The translations under genes and the position numbers were made by a program. From Protonemura montana (taxonomy: Eukaryota; Arthropoda; Insecta; Plecoptera; Nemouridae): a stretch of DNA of 64,000 nt. Of this stretch, positions 23,823 through 35,893 are shown in pieces. The notes under the pieces were generated by a model. It was not told where the DNA came from. It searched no databases and worked only from the letters and a program-made list of their open reading frames with translations. The stretch covers positions 12,810,350 through 12,874,349 of the forward strand of contig OX387611.1 of the NCBI GenBank assembly GCA_947568835.1, in the 5' to 3' direction. Position 1 is the first letter of the stretch; each line of letters opens with the position of its first letter.

Positions 23823-24050
23823 AGACCGCCGATAGAGCTTAAGCTCACTGGCAATGTAAGTGAGAACTGGAAACGCTGGAAGCAGAAATTTGATATTTAC
23901 ATGCTGGCCACAAAATCATACAAGGACAGTGTAGAGGAGAAGGTCGCGATTCTGCTTAGTCGAATAGAAGATGAAGCGCTAGAAGCTTTCAACACATTTA
24001 CATTTGTAGCGGCAGACGACAAAAATGGCTGGGCAGTCTTGAGTGAATAG
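23823..24050 (+). pseudogene. gag-like fragment of the LTR element
   Basis: The frame reads PIELKLTGNVSENWKRWKQ, FDIYMLATKSYK, VAILLSRIEDEALEAFNTF and resembles the N-terminal capsid region of Gypsy-type Gag in invertebrate LTR elements. The only nearby ATG (23806) is one frame off: a run of AC repeats separates it from the coding frame, so a slippage frameshift is likely. The frame passes straight into LTR sequence (GWAVLSE, stop at 24050), showing that the internal deletion joined gag to the 3' LTR. No zinc knuckle, protease or polymerase remains. Confidence 0.65.
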
Positions 24051-24160
24051 TCATCGTATGTACGTGTGAGATATTATTAATAAATACAGTGAACTATAAA
24101 CTTAGTATCTAATTAATTTAGAGCCCTTATATATAAAGTATAATAGAAGATAATAGTACA

Positions 24161-25670
24161 ATCTCATTCATTCAATCCATGTTCCTCGTTTCGACTTTCA
24201 CTGCCTTTTACAGTCTAAAACCCGACATCCCCCGTTTGCAGTCGGGACTATCTTTGCGTGGAAAAAGCGCGTGCGTCGAGTTCGCAGTGTAAGATGCTAC
24301 CGAAGCTCCTGGCCAGGCACCACTAACAGAGCGCTGCGATGGAGCTCTGCGCCATTAACGAAAGTAATAACACATTCACGGATACTAAAACCTTAGGTAC
24401 GCTACAACAAACAAGCCCACACAAGCCTTAGCTTGTTTGGCTAAAACCCAACAATAAGTACGTTAAGTTCAACAATAAAAAAACTTGTACGAACAGACGA
24501 CATGTCATAATAAGTTGTCCCGTTTTTATTCCCTTAGCAGCCCATATGTTATCACCTCATGCATGTGAAAGATGAACCAAGACTTTCATCCGTGTAGAAG
24601 GCCTCGGACGTCAAATGGGCAGCTTCACAAATCCGAGGCTGTTTGCATGTACCATTTGTAATAAGAAATTGAAACAAAATAACAATCCGAAGGAACACGA
24701 GGCTGCTGCATTCATGGCATTTAATAAGACAAAGGCGATTGATAAAACAGAACGGAGTTCGCATTGGAAGGGGAGACAGCTAAGAAATACTGCCCATAAT
24801 TAAAGTAAATAGCACTCAACATTTAACACTGAACACAAAACAACCAAGGAAATACATTGTCATGATTAAAGCGTATTGCAAGATTTTCAAGCAGTAACTC
24901 TTCAGATCACCAAATATTACCATTGTTGGCCAGCCAAACATAAGCTTCCGTGCTGTCACCAAGAAGGTCCAACAAAAGCGAATGAATTAACCACAAAAAT
25001 TTGTTTCACTGCGAGCATCTTTGTTAAAATACAAGCCTCGAAGCTGGTAAAAGAGAATTATAGGAACAGATCCGATGAATACGATCTGCAAATGTTTGTT
25101 TACCCACAGCCACCGATGTTGTTGTAAAGCAAGACTCAAGACGAACAAGTCTCCTGGAGTAGACAGGCTGGTCCATGCATTTCCAGTATAGGTAAGTGTG
25201 GCTTGGCACTTAAGTGATGTAGAATGATCAAGTAAGCCCAGGAATCGACGTCATGGCGACGGTGAGTAGCTTTTTCACTGCTTCAGAGACGCGGAGAAAA
25301 TGAGCCTGGTAGCTTTTTTTTTAAATTAATTTAGCCGTGGCCCCCATCCCGCCACGGCTGCATGGCGATCGCTTCACACTACATCGACTCTGCCTCGCAC
25401 TACCAAAGATTGTGCAGCCCGTTGCAAGCAACAGGAATCTCTGATGTGCGGACATGCAAGGATTCATGCAAGGATCAACAATGTCGTGGAGGTAGAATGC
25501 ATTGTTCAGCTTTTCGGCTGCTATAATGCTGTCATGCTTGGTTGTTAGTTGGTTTGACATTCTAAGATGGAATCGAGAAGTGAGAGAGAGGCAGTAAAAA
25601 GACCGGCACGACAGTAAGATTGTGACGATCAAAAACTCTGCCGTGACATGCAGATAGAGAAGAGCAGGTT
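24161..25670. other. No gene recognised
   Basis: Nothing I can support. The short open frames at 24615-24803, 24876-25127 (plus) and 25321-25674 (minus) show no family motif. Confidence 0.4.
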
Positions 25671-25676
25671 GCATCC

Positions 25677-25730
25677 CTACTAGAAGTGGCTTTTAACCTA
25701 AGGGTCCAGGGTTCGAGCCCCTGCTGGTAG
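25677..25730 (+). pseudogene. D-arm-less tRNA-like sequence (anticodon TTT position)
   Basis: CTACTAG (25677-25683) pairs with CTGGTAG (25724-25730) as a 7-bp acceptor-like stem with one G-T pair. It abuts a perfect 5-bp T stem CAGGG/CCCTG with loop TTCGAGC, an exact B box. Between them CTTTTAA could be an anticodon loop reading TTT (lysine), but its stem keeps only two GC pairs. No D arm or A box is present. It could be a tRNA gene or SINE head that lost about 20 nt. Without an A box, internal Pol III initiation would be weak. Confidence 0.5.
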
Positions 25731-26059
25731 CAACAGTCGCTTGCTGTTTATAGACCAAGCCCAAGGTTTGTACAGTACAGTAAATTTGCTTTCCTAAGTG
25801 ATGAAAGTTTGTCAACATTTGTCAAATTGTCATGAAGTTTGATGTAGCTGCTTCTTATGCCATATTTAAGTATGATACTCTAACTGTTTATGTGGTAAAT
25901 AACTAAACTGGGAATACCTACGATTTTCCAGTTTATATTCCAGCTGGTAACTTATTATTTACCATAATATTTATTTGTCAATTGGCAATTTATTTTTTAT
26001 ATTAAGAGGGTTGGACAGCATTCATCCAAGAATATGCTATTCTTTTTGTTGTAGGTTCT

Positions 26060-26970
26060 CAAAAGGACCGCGGTACCGTCTCTCCTCCTGCGGGGAAATG
26101 AGACCGAACAAGATCAGATTCGAGTAGCTGAAGTTGAGAAGCGGCAACAGCGCCGGACATGCAGAAGACAAGTCGCGAATTTACTGATCGCAGCCACACC
26201 TATCGAAGGTGGAAAATCTAGAAAGAAAACTGAGATCATCAAATAATTTAAATGCTATGAGAAAAGAGCTATCCATGCTAAAGACAGATATTCGGTCGTT
26301 GAAGCGAGACAAAGTCAAACTTTCAGACCAACACTAGAAGGTATCTGATGCGTTGGACAAAGTCTTCGCAGTGTCACAGCGCAAACAATGCGTTGTTGCA
26401 ACAAAACTTCCTTGCAAGAATTCTAAAAAGGAATCGTGAAGTCAACGAAGTCTATGAAAAATCTTCTTATCTTCTAGATTTGGGATGACATATCTTTTAA
26501 CACATCGACTTAATCAAGGTGCGTTAGAGAACACTTGTTCTCAATTACGGACAAACGGCAGTCTGAATGACCATCAAACTCCTCTGAATGCTCTCCAGTA
26601 TGACTTATGTCTGACTTCTATCGCGGGTTGGGTTGCCAAGAAACACAAAGCAACACATCCAGAACTCGGACAATATACTTATAAGCTGTGAAAAGATCAT
26701 GCATATTATGCTCTCCCGTTGTGGATCTAACAGCTGTCGTATGGTGGTCTCATCGAGCCGAGTGCAGAGTGGAGACTTAACGTTAGTGAAATGGACCAGC
26801 TGTTCTTGGAGCATCATGGTGAATCTTTCGTAAATGAAAGAAATGTTGTAAATAATCTCACTGACAAGTTGTCTGCCATGTTCTCAAGTCTGGATAAAGC
26901 TGCTATCAAAACATTTGTTAAATTAAAAACTATTATCCGCTTACGTTTTCTCAATAAGTATGGTTTGTAA
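26060..26970 (+). pseudogene. P-element/THAP9-like transposase remnant
   Basis: Three segments follow in order. 26209-26439 encodes a likely coiled coil (VENLERKLRSSNNLNAMRKE, LKTDIRSLKRD) with one in-frame TAG. 26467-26691 encodes RFGMTYLLTHRLNQGALEN and NGSLNDHQTPLNAL, the DxLE-type helix and loop motif of P-element and THAP9 transposases, with Gly in place of the usual acidic residue before ALEN. 26743-26970, in another frame, encodes GGLIEPSAEWRLNVSE and ends FVKLKTIIRLRFLNKYGL, the typical C-terminal tail. No THAP zinc finger or intact catalytic region was found. At least two frame breaks and a stop make it dead. Confidence 0.75.
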
Positions 26971-27736
26971 CATTTTTCCATGTTCCTATTCTATATTATT
27001 GTGTATCTATTTGATAACTCATTAGTCATATGCAAAGGTACTAAAGAATCTTGATTTGATGGAAATAGCTGTGTACCATACTGTTTTCATGAGTGAAATG
27101 TTATCATATTATTCTATGGAAGTATAATATTTGATAGCTGCTGTGATGGATAGAGCTATGGACTCGATTGATTTGTGAAAATTATCGGTGTGATAGAAGA
27201 GACGTGGACTGTATATTATTTTCTTTGTATTTTTAATGCGTGATAAGTGATAACCAATGAATCGTTGGAAAATTGTAAAGACTCGAGAATCTCTTTGTGA
27301 TGGAAGAGAGGTTATTCATGTTAATGTTGCTGAATTTGTCCGTATTGTTTAACTTACAAATATGATATTTCCATCAGATAAGTTTAAATAAATATCAGTG
27401 AAGTTTTTAATGATTACCCTTTTGGTTGCCTCTACACTCCCACACTTCCTAGCTAAAAGACTTTGAATTAATATGGTCATTTTTGTCACAAACCAATGAT
27501 TCTTACAATATTTTAGTTAAAATAATAATTATTCATCTCACTCTTTGGCATGTTATTACAATAAGTAGTAACCTACACGCGAATAGGAATCATTTCAAAC
27601 GCATTAGTCGTTTTTTGACAGCCCACAATGCAGTGAATTCACGTTTCCCGGCAGAACGAGGTCTCCGATATACGTCACGAAATTCCAACCAATCACAGCT
27701 CTACCTCGGCATGAGCTAACCTGGTAGTACTGAATA
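26971..27736. other. No gene recognised
   Basis: A/T-rich sequence downstream of the P-element remnant. It may contain that element's 3' end, but I see no inverted terminal repeat. Confidence 0.4.
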
Positions 27737-27800
27737 AACCATGGACCAAGCCTCCTAAAAACATGTCCGTGCATGTACCAACGGGCCGTGCCAGCTGAGA
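27737..27800 (+). repeat. Dispersed repeat, 3'-end copy
   Basis: ACCATGG..., AAACATGTCCGTGCATG, CCAACGGGCCGTGCC matches the end of copies at 30305-30422 and 34058-34168. Confidence 0.65.
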
Positions 27801-30304
27801 ACTACGTCAATTGTCCAGCAGCTCGCGCAGCAATTTAGCAAGACCAAGCTAGTTTGCAAGCTTGGTAAAATTAGCTTCATTGAGCATTGGCAAAATGTCA
27901 GTTGACACAGTTTGACCGAATTTTACTGTTAAGTAAAGAAGTTACAGAATTCTGTCCTTCCGGCCAGGTCTGGAAAAATGTTTAAAATTAATTCATTTAC
28001 ATATCTTTCATTTTAGAAGTTACATTTAAGATATATATCATAATCTTGTCGCACCGTCATGTCGCACCGTCTTACTACTTCGTGCAATTTAAAACATCTT
28101 ATGCATTATCAAATTGATGACAAGCAGGCTAAAGAAAAAAGCGCCCTTCTCTTAACCGAAGCCAAGTTTTAAGTAATTATTTGAGAAAAAGTAAAAAAAA
28201 AAAACTGTTTCTTGGTAGATGCACTGCACAAAGTATCTATCAGTTAACAGCAAAAGACCCACGAAGAATTTATCTAAATGCAGTGATTGGTTCAGTAACG
28301 TTTGAGACCCACCACCGGTGTTGAGTGTGCCGTTGTCCGTGCTGGCAGTTCATTCTGCGATGCTGTTCAGAGCTGCAAACGCAACGGTAAGTCAATTACA
28401 TACATGCACATCTGTACCTATGTGGGCATCTTACTTCCTGGCGTAAATGTGTGCAAGCCGTGTTTGAGTAATAAAAAAATACTAATTGATTTGTTTTCTT
28501 TAAAGTATCCAGCAAGAGCGTTGAAAGTGACGTGATGCACCCGACCTCTCTGCCGTCTCCGCCGCCACGGACGCGAAATTCGAAATTTTAAAAATTTACC
28601 GGCGCACACTTTGCATGCTCCAACAAGACCAACAACTTAAAGACCATGACCAGACAGCTACCCATGAAAACTTGTAATTATAATAATTACCCACTGTAAT
28701 ATCTCGTTGCATGTTACGTCTCAACTTGAGCGTACGTTTGTATATAGTCATGTTTTTAATCGTTCTTGTTTCATGTACAAATTATTCTAATTTTATTTTA
28801 TTAACACTTGTAGACTTGCCTTCATTGTTGATCGATAAACAAAAAATAAAATTAAAACATATTTCTGTCTACTCCTTATGAACGAATTATAAATATCTTC
28901 TGGAACTCTGACGTTTCCAATGTTATTTGTAACTAATCTGGAATACAAATCCAAAGAAGCATTTCAAAAATATTTGGAATAAGTTAATATTTTACTGAAA
29001 TCTGATTCACAACCGATGCGTTCCACTCGTTCAGAAACATGAAATGACTCCATACTCTGATTTGCTAGATTGACTGCTCACTGCCGTTCAACGCCTCTAC
29101 GATGTGAACGTTGAAGCGTTACACAATGGCTGTAAGATGCTCTGTGAAACCAGCTCCCAAGCCGGTGGCGATTAATTCCAGAAGAAGCAGGAAAGTAAGT
29201 TGACAAATGTTAATTGCAAAACGGTCTCTTAGTTGCCATGGTCAGGAAGGCCTGGTTAAAAAATGTGGGACGATGCAGTGGAGATTGCACTTAATCAGAA
29301 ATTAGAAACAGTCGAAATCTCGTATCTCAAAGCTTACACCAAACTAGCGTGTCACCAAGGCGAAAGTAGCCAAACAAACTCGGTTGCTAGGAGCCCACCG
29401 GTCTCTAGACTTAATGGCCAAAGAGGTATTTAAAAACATGAAGGATTTCTAAAGATCGGTGATATAAAACGACTTCAAAATTACAAAATTAAAATAATGT
29501 TAACAACCGAGCAGAAAAGCTGGTTTTTACTGTTAGTACAAAAAAAATTGTACAGCAATAATATCGGAAAATCTTTTCCAGAAGCAAATCAAAACAATCA
29601 CTGAAAGAAGGTTGTTTCAATCGTGTGGTTTTCGGTGGGAACTTTTGCCAGTGGCGCGATCAGGTAGCGTGTTCCGAAACTATTCCAGTCCATCTCAAGC
29701 AACTTCTACACGATCCGCTACACAGAATCGATTAACTAATAATGGCGCACTACGGAATAAAAAGAAGACGTATTAACGAACTCTAATTCCAGAGCGCTAC
29801 ATGTTCACAGAACCAAAATCAATATGGCACTGGAATGTAAGGCAGAGCCAACAAATGGCGAAAGCCGATGTCACTTATCAAAAAGAAAACGATTCGGCGA
29901 AGCAAAGATAAGTCCCAGGTGGAAGTTCTTCTATCAGACAGGCTAGGTGATTTTTTTCTTCAAATTAACTAGATAAATGAACATCGGTAAAGTACGAAAT
30001 ATATATTGAACCATCCTCTGCATGGCACAGGAATGTTAGGCAAATAGCGTCAACGAAAGTTGAGAGCGTGATGTTCAACGTCAGGACGATGCTACCTCAA
30101 TGAACGCCGATCGTACCGCGTTGCGCTATTGTTCCACCGCAAGCAGAGTAAAGTGTCCGCGCTCCTGCCAAGTCGGCCGGCCGACCGAGCGAAAAAAGAA
30201 GAGTGTCCGTAATTTGAAGTGAATTTAGACTTGATGAACCAGTCTTGGCATCGAGTAATATCCCAAACGTAGCCTAACAACCGACGCCATGGCAACGGTC
30301 TATG
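27801..30304. other. No supported gene; two strong-looking 5' splice sites
   Basis: GGTAAGTC at 28386-28393 and AAAGTAAGTTG at 29192-29202 look like donor sites, but only the second follows an ATG frame (listed separately). No domain or RNA gene is seen. Confidence 0.35.
29126..29194 (+). CDS. Possible first coding exon, function unknown
   Basis: An ATG opens a 23-codon frame (MAVRCSVKPAPKP, then a basic SRRSRK) that runs exactly to a perfect GTAAGT donor in phase 0. I cannot identify a following exon, so this could be chance. No family is recognised. Confidence 0.15.
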
Positions 30305-30422
30305 TTGACCAGTTGAGAGAATCGGAGAGACTGAGCTCGGCCGCAGCGAGTCGCTGGCTTTCATAGACCATGCCACCTAGAAACATGTCCGCACATAGTG
30401 CCAACGGGCCGTGCCGCTAGGT
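30305..30422 (+). repeat. Dispersed repeat, long copy 1
   Basis: GAGAGAATCGGAGAGACTGAG, GCAGCGAGTCGCTGGCTTTC, CACCTAGAAACATGTCCG and CCAACGGGCCGTGCC are shared in order with 34058-34168. Confidence 0.75.
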
Positions 30423-31839
30423 ACTTGGTTGGGTACAACTTATTTCTGAAGATTCAATGAACATGTACAGTTTTAGCAGAGGAAACATTTGATGAAATCC
30501 AAAACTGGTCAATTGCAGTACAATGGCAAGTTATTTTCACTCCCGTTTGTCAAACTCTGTCCTAACCAAAAAGGAGCCAAGCAGCATTAGAAAAATACTG
30601 ACAAGAAAATGACGATAGATTGTATGGAAAAATTTCTAAGAAATCCAAAAAACTTTCTTGAAGTTTCTTACGCTGTAGCAATAAGAAGAGCAACGCAGAA
30701 ATCGCCTTTAAACAATTGGAGGACGATTAGCGAAAACAAAAACAAAAAGCCTCGAGCGTTGGAGAAAGAATGATTGATGAATTGGTAATTGATGTCAAGG
30801 AGCAATAATAATAACGTTTGTACAATAGTGTACTTTAATGTCTTATCAATTTTTATTTTTATTGTCATAGCTTCATGAAAAAGGCCTGCTACTTAGAACG
30901 ATGAATGCCAGTGCAAGTTTTAAAAAAATGACACAACTTAACAGAGACTGGCATTGACCAAAGCGTCAGAAAGAGGGTGTGGAAAAGAGAAAGAGGAAGC
31001 CTGCTGTATCAACGCCTCGATTCATGAGTCCTACGGCACTGAACAGGTACTAGCTGTAAGTTAAATACACAGGTAGCCTCTAAGCAATCCAGCAAGGAAC
31101 ATGAAGAGCCACAAATAATTTTGATGGCGACCGCTAGAGAAGCAGCAATGGCTTGGATTACTTCCGCACAGACTCGGGCAGATTATTCGCTTGCCATTAC
31201 ACAAGTACTTGATGCTCAAGAAAAGAATTCCCTGGTAGAGGAGATTCAAACGCCAAGGCGACCATCAAACTCATTTCTCTGATGAGAGCTCGTGAAGGCG
31301 ACGACCAAGACTTGGTTACCAATCAACAACCAGGTGATCACGGGTTTGAATCCAGGTCGGTGCCATACCACGTCCGGCTGTCTTCAAGATGGACAACCAA
31401 GAGGCAATCGAGTAAATCGCACTCACCGTATCCTTTGAAAGCTATTTAAGAGACCCTCACGGCCCTGCGGAAGCAGCTCGAACGGATCTGCTAAGCGGCT
31501 CTCTGTGATAGCGAACTGTGATATGTGGCTCCAACTTTTACAGCGGGAAAATATCGGTCAAGTCAACACACGATATTAATAGCGGCTCGATTGGCAGCTG
31601 TTTGTGAGCTTTATATCTTTTATACACAAAGAGAGGGAAAACAACGGTGCATGTGACATAACAATGTTAGGCCCCAAGTAGAACGGAAATAACAAGTTTC
31701 ATGAAGCTTCCTAGAAGCTAAAAGAAGAATTAAACAAATGTTCTGCCCAAGATTGTGAGAGCAGAGCAAGAAGAACCTGGCCGAGGTGCGAGAGCCAGGC
31801 ACGCGCGGAGATTTTTTATAAAGATACGACAAAGCCTCT
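30423..31839. other. No gene recognised
   Basis: I see no supported gene. At about 31344-31362 GATCACGGGTTTGAATCC resembles a degenerate B-box region, but no A box or fold accompanies it. Confidence 0.4.
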
Positions 31840-32405
31840 GTTCAAATATTTCAAAATGATGACGTTGCATTCTTTATACATGTACTGTACAATTATATAT
31901 GTCTTAGAATGGTCCAAAATTGAGGTGGAAACAGAAAGGAATTATAATACTAGAAATAGAGATCATCTGAGGGAAGAAAGCCACCATCTTCAGTTATTTT
32001 AAAAAGACCAAGCTATGCAGGAAACAAATTTTTTAATTGCTTGCCTAAAGATTTTAAAGAATTGAAAAGTAAGACTAATTTTAAAGGCTTCCTGAAGGCA
32101 TATTTTATTGAAAACTGTTTTTATTCAAGTACAGATTTTTTAAAGAGAAAGGCAAAATAAAATGTTAATATTTTTATTTATTTATTTTTTTTTTTATTTA
32201 AGTCAAAAAGTTCTCATACTGTAGGTATACCTATGCAGCAGAACGTACAGACTATTTTTAAGAATTAAAACTAAGTACTATACTAAAACACAATGACATA
32301 CAATGTTGACATCACAAAATAAGTGTAGTAATAAGTTGACAATTGTCCATATTCTATGTATAGAATCTAATGACAAATAAAGAATTTATTTATTTATTTA
32401 TTTAA
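31840..32405 (+). pseudogene. 3' end of a second non-LTR retrotransposon
   Basis: TLHSLYMYCTIIYVLEW is followed, after a frameshift, by KRPSYAGNKFFNCLPKDFKE, FKGFLKAYFIENCFYSSTDF and a stop at 32159. Motif order (LYxYxTIxYV, then F-N-LP, then a CFYS terminus) is the same as in the element at 1396-1984. Two TTTA-rich tails occur, at about 32170-32200 and 32385-32405; the second follows AATAAAG and likely marks the true 3' end. 5' truncation and frameshift make it inactive. Confidence 0.75.
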
Positions 32406-34057
32406 AATCAAGAAGCCAACGAAAGCCCCGACTATGAGCGGCAAGCCAGAGAAAGTGAGCGGTCCGCTAGGTAGCTAGTTGAAGGGAATTATCAGGATGG
32501 CAGTGGTTTAACAGTCGAGTTGAGAAGAGAGTGCGATAGAAAATTGCCCGTTGCCAATTTCAGAGGCCGAGATCCGTGGTCAATGCACACACGAAGATAT
32601 CTTTGTCTCTGTCAATGTATCTGTCAATGTAGCTGCAAACGGAGGCTGCAGTTCAACTCTCGATTGTTTTAGATTTGTTTAAAACTACCGATGCCGCGTG
32701 CTGCAGTCTCCACTCGGCGGTGCACGAACAGATCATGGAAAAACAACTGCTATTATGGCCAATGTCCGCTCTGCATTTGTTTATTGAGTATCAACATTTT
32801 AAGACAAACATGTTCAGATTCCTTCTTGAATAGCGTTCAAGAAGCAAAAACTGCCCAGTTTTAATTTAGAAACTGACCCCTATGTTTGTAGTTAATGTTC
32901 ACTTTATTTAATCCTAGAAAATGTCTGCTGGCTTTCATGGAAGATGGTGCACTGCCAGCTTGTACCAGTAACGAAAGAATGACCCTTCCTAGTTTTCACA
33001 GAGTACCGACAAGTTTGGTTTTGGGATTGCCCAACCCAAGACAAGCAGCCTTCTTGAAACCCAGGCCACCTGTTAACTCTAGATGTTGTCACGGACCAAC
33101 ATCTTCCAGCACCCGAACGAGGCTCACGGCAGTCGCCTGCTCTACCAACTCTAGAGCTACGTCGATCTGATGGACCACTTCAAGTCTCGAGACGCAGTGG
33201 ACAATCCACTCTGTTGTACTAAATTACATCCAGTTGTTTGTTGTAAATCTCATATATTTCAAAGCAATTTGAGACAAACTGCAGCACGATAAACTTGTTC
33301 CTGTATGCCGGCAGAAAATTTCAATTAAAAATGTGGATCTAATGTTAAAATTGTTTCTGATTTGAACTGGGATCAGGAATCGACAGGTTTGCGAAACGAC
33401 CCGAGAGAGAGAGAGAATAGTTGGGATGGAAACCTCGCCTCGAATGTCAGAAGAACAAGCGAGGAGCTTAAGGCAAGCACTGAAATAAAATAAAATAAAA
33501 TTGCCAACAAAAGTAACTTCCATTGGCCAAAGAAAAGCAGACTACATTGGTCCGAAAGTTTTTCACCAAAACACGTAAGACATTAGAGAAGATTACCAAT
33601 TTCAAGAAATATGCAATCAAAAGTCTTATGTACACACAAACCATTGCCGACAAAATCTGAAACTCTTCTGATGCCATCTCTCTGTTTTGATTTATTATTA
33701 TTTTGTAAGCATTCTAGGTGAATTGTATAATTTCCACACACACACACACAATTACACACATTTCTTTATGTATTGACACTTGAGAATAAATAAATAGATG
33801 TCAAAATAATAAAATAAATAACATTGTCGATGAAGAAGGAGCGACTGCCACAGGACAACGCGGGAAACTAAGAGTTTGCGCAAGCGCAACCGTTCTCGTG
33901 TAAAATAACCCAGTGAAATGACGATTTAAAAACCTGACGAGCTTAAAAATATATCATTTGCAGCCAAAATAAGACGACGCATTAGACATAAAACAAAACT
34001 TAAATGTCGTGGCAGCGAGGGGTTGAACCAAAGCCTTGGCACAGGCTGATGATTACC
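32406..34057. other. No gene recognised
   Basis: Only short unsupported frames, a (GA)n run near 33402-33416 and a (CA)n microsatellite at 33737-33750. Confidence 0.4.
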
Positions 34058-34168
34058 ATTTGAGAGAATCGGAGAGACCGAGCCTAGCTGCAGCGAGTCG
34101 CTGGCTTTCATAGATCACGCCACCTAGAAACATGTCCGTGCATTGTGCCAACGGGCCGTGCCGCAGGT
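34058..34168 (+). repeat. Dispersed repeat, long copy 2
   Basis: Matches 30305-30422 over about 110 bp with scattered substitutions. Confidence 0.75.
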
Positions 34169-35190
34169 CGCTTCGCTTCTCAAGCACCATCAGCGAAGCG
34201 AACCCTACCGTTCACAGCGCCGCGACAAAAGATGTTAGTTTCTAGGCTGCCGCGACTTTGCAGTGCCTTGTAGCAACTGTTCCGTCAGATATCCATCGTT
34301 GCAAAGACGGCGGACTTTCATCGGCAGGAGTGGTTTGAATGGTACTATCACATAAATATTTGGCAAAAACGCTGCTACGATATCACGGTGCACAACACTA
34401 TCCCAAGCAACGTGCTGCAATTCTTCTCGCATTGATGCAAAATCTAATGCTAATTTTTGCTAACGTAGAGCGGAGTGTACAGGATTCGAGTCTGGAGTGA
34501 GTCAGAGAGAAGCAACTTTTCCAATCAGCCACCGAGACTGTGACGGTAAATGATAAGAAATAAAAGATACATGAATTGCAGGAGACGACTTCAGTGCAAC
34601 TTGAAGCGTTTTCAGTCGTTATCCAGCTTCTATGATCAGGAAAAAGCAAGAAGCTAGCGATCATAGAACCGAGTTTGCCAGGGTTTTCTGCGACTCTCAA
34701 GGGGCATTTCGCAATTCCCTGACGGTAGCTTCTCCGGCAGAAGAAATCCACGACTGCTTCTTCCACTACGGGCATCCAACCTGGCGCAAACGCCAGCTAA
34801 CAGACGTGGCACCATATTACAGAAATATGTTGTTGCCAATGCCAATGTTGTAGATGCCAGACATTTTTTGAAAAAGGTCATCGCTTTGCCTCTCCTACCA
34901 GTCGACAAAATTGTCGAAGCTGTGCAAGATCTGGAGGTATTAAATTAACAATCACAAAGCAGAAGCAGACCGTACCATTTGCCAGGCAACTTTTGTCGGC
35001 TTTGAGAGCCAAGTAGTAGCAGACATGAGGAAGGAAATTGCTTGTTTTAACATATGAAAAAGATGCAATAGAGAGTTTCCTCCTGATCGTAATATTAAAT
35101 TGAGTATGTTAAACACAAACATGCGGCTGCAGGAGTTGAATGCATTCTAAATATAATGGGCAGCACAGCCCAATATAATGGGCTGCCGAA
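34169..35190. other. No independent gene recognised
   Basis: Open frames at 34398-34775 (minus) and 34632-34853 (plus) overlap and carry no motif I know. The part just before 35191 could be decayed Helitron sequence, but I cannot show it. Confidence 0.35.
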
Positions 35191-35893
35191 ATGGCTGAAG
35201 CTGAGAGAAATGTGACACTCCTTAGCAGACGTCAGCGAGAAGCACTTGACGCAGTCGTGTCAGCTGTCGACAACCCAGAGGCTGAGCAGTGATGTTGCTA
35301 TCTGGACGGTTTAGGGGGCAGTGGAAAGATTTTCCTCTACGCCACCCTGATCAGTGTTGTGAGCCCGAGGTGATCCGGGCATCGCGGCAACACTGTTGAT
35401 AGGTTGGAGGAGTTGCCACTGTTGATTTCGGCTACCTCTGCCCATCGTGGAAAACAGTACTAGCCAAATTCCGCTGAAGGCGGTGCATTTAGAACGGCCA
35501 AGGCTATCATCTTGGACGAAGCACCCATGGCACCGTCGATGGCGCTGAACGCCATCCACCGCACGGTGTGTGACATAATGGGTGGCAAGGTTGTGTTAAT
35601 TGGCGGGGACTTCCGGCAGTGCTTGCAACGGCAATCGCGCCACCATCGCCGAGCAGTGGCTCAAACGTTGCGCCCTCTGGCCGCTTTTACGCACGCTCTA
35701 ACTGCTCGCGAACATGCGTGCCAACGAGGGCGAGGAACAGTTCAGTCAAGTGGCTGTTGCATCGCTGCACGATCGTTTCATATCATTCCCCCAAATTGCA
35801 GAAATCTCTGAAATACAGCCTCGGTACTTTTCTAGTTTAGCACGCTTTAATCGGGTGCTAGAAATGCACGCACAATGGATAGCACGTGTATAG
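35191..35893 (+). pseudogene. Helitron PIF1-like helicase remnant
   Basis: 35191-35373 encodes AERNVTLLSRRQREALDAVV, then after a TGA CYLDGLGGSGKIFLYATL, a Walker A motif with Ile where Thr is usual. After a gap, about 35500-35700 encodes AIILDEAPMAPSMALNAIHR (Walker B with DEAPMA) and GGKVVLIGGDFRQCL. A shifted frame gives LWPLLRTL, a TAA, then LLANMRANEGEEQFSQ, and continues to a stop at 35893. Order and motifs are those of the 5'-3' helicase of Helitron rolling-circle transposons. Later helicase motifs are not seen. Two stops and at least two frameshifts show decay. Confidence 0.8.

Larger units (their letters stand above)
23549..24160 (+). mobile_element. Collapsed LTR retrotransposon
   Basis: About 100 bp (ATGGCTGGGCAGTC to AATTTAGAG) occurs twice directly, at 23612-23712 and 24024-24124. 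The first copy lies in a putative 5' LTR (23549-23726, TG...CA). Next comes a tRNA-primer-like site, then gag-like coding, then the partial 3' LTR ending AATAGTACA at 24160, the same end as the 5' LTR. The flanks are ATCCC and ATCTC, a possible degraded 5-bp target duplication. Everything from mid-gag to the 3' LTR start is deleted, so it cannot move by itself. Confidence 0.7.

Noticed and set aside
28302..28386. Cysteine-containing exon ending at a GTAAGT donor
   Set aside because: The donor looks good, but the upstream acceptor is unclear and no partner exon or domain is recognised.
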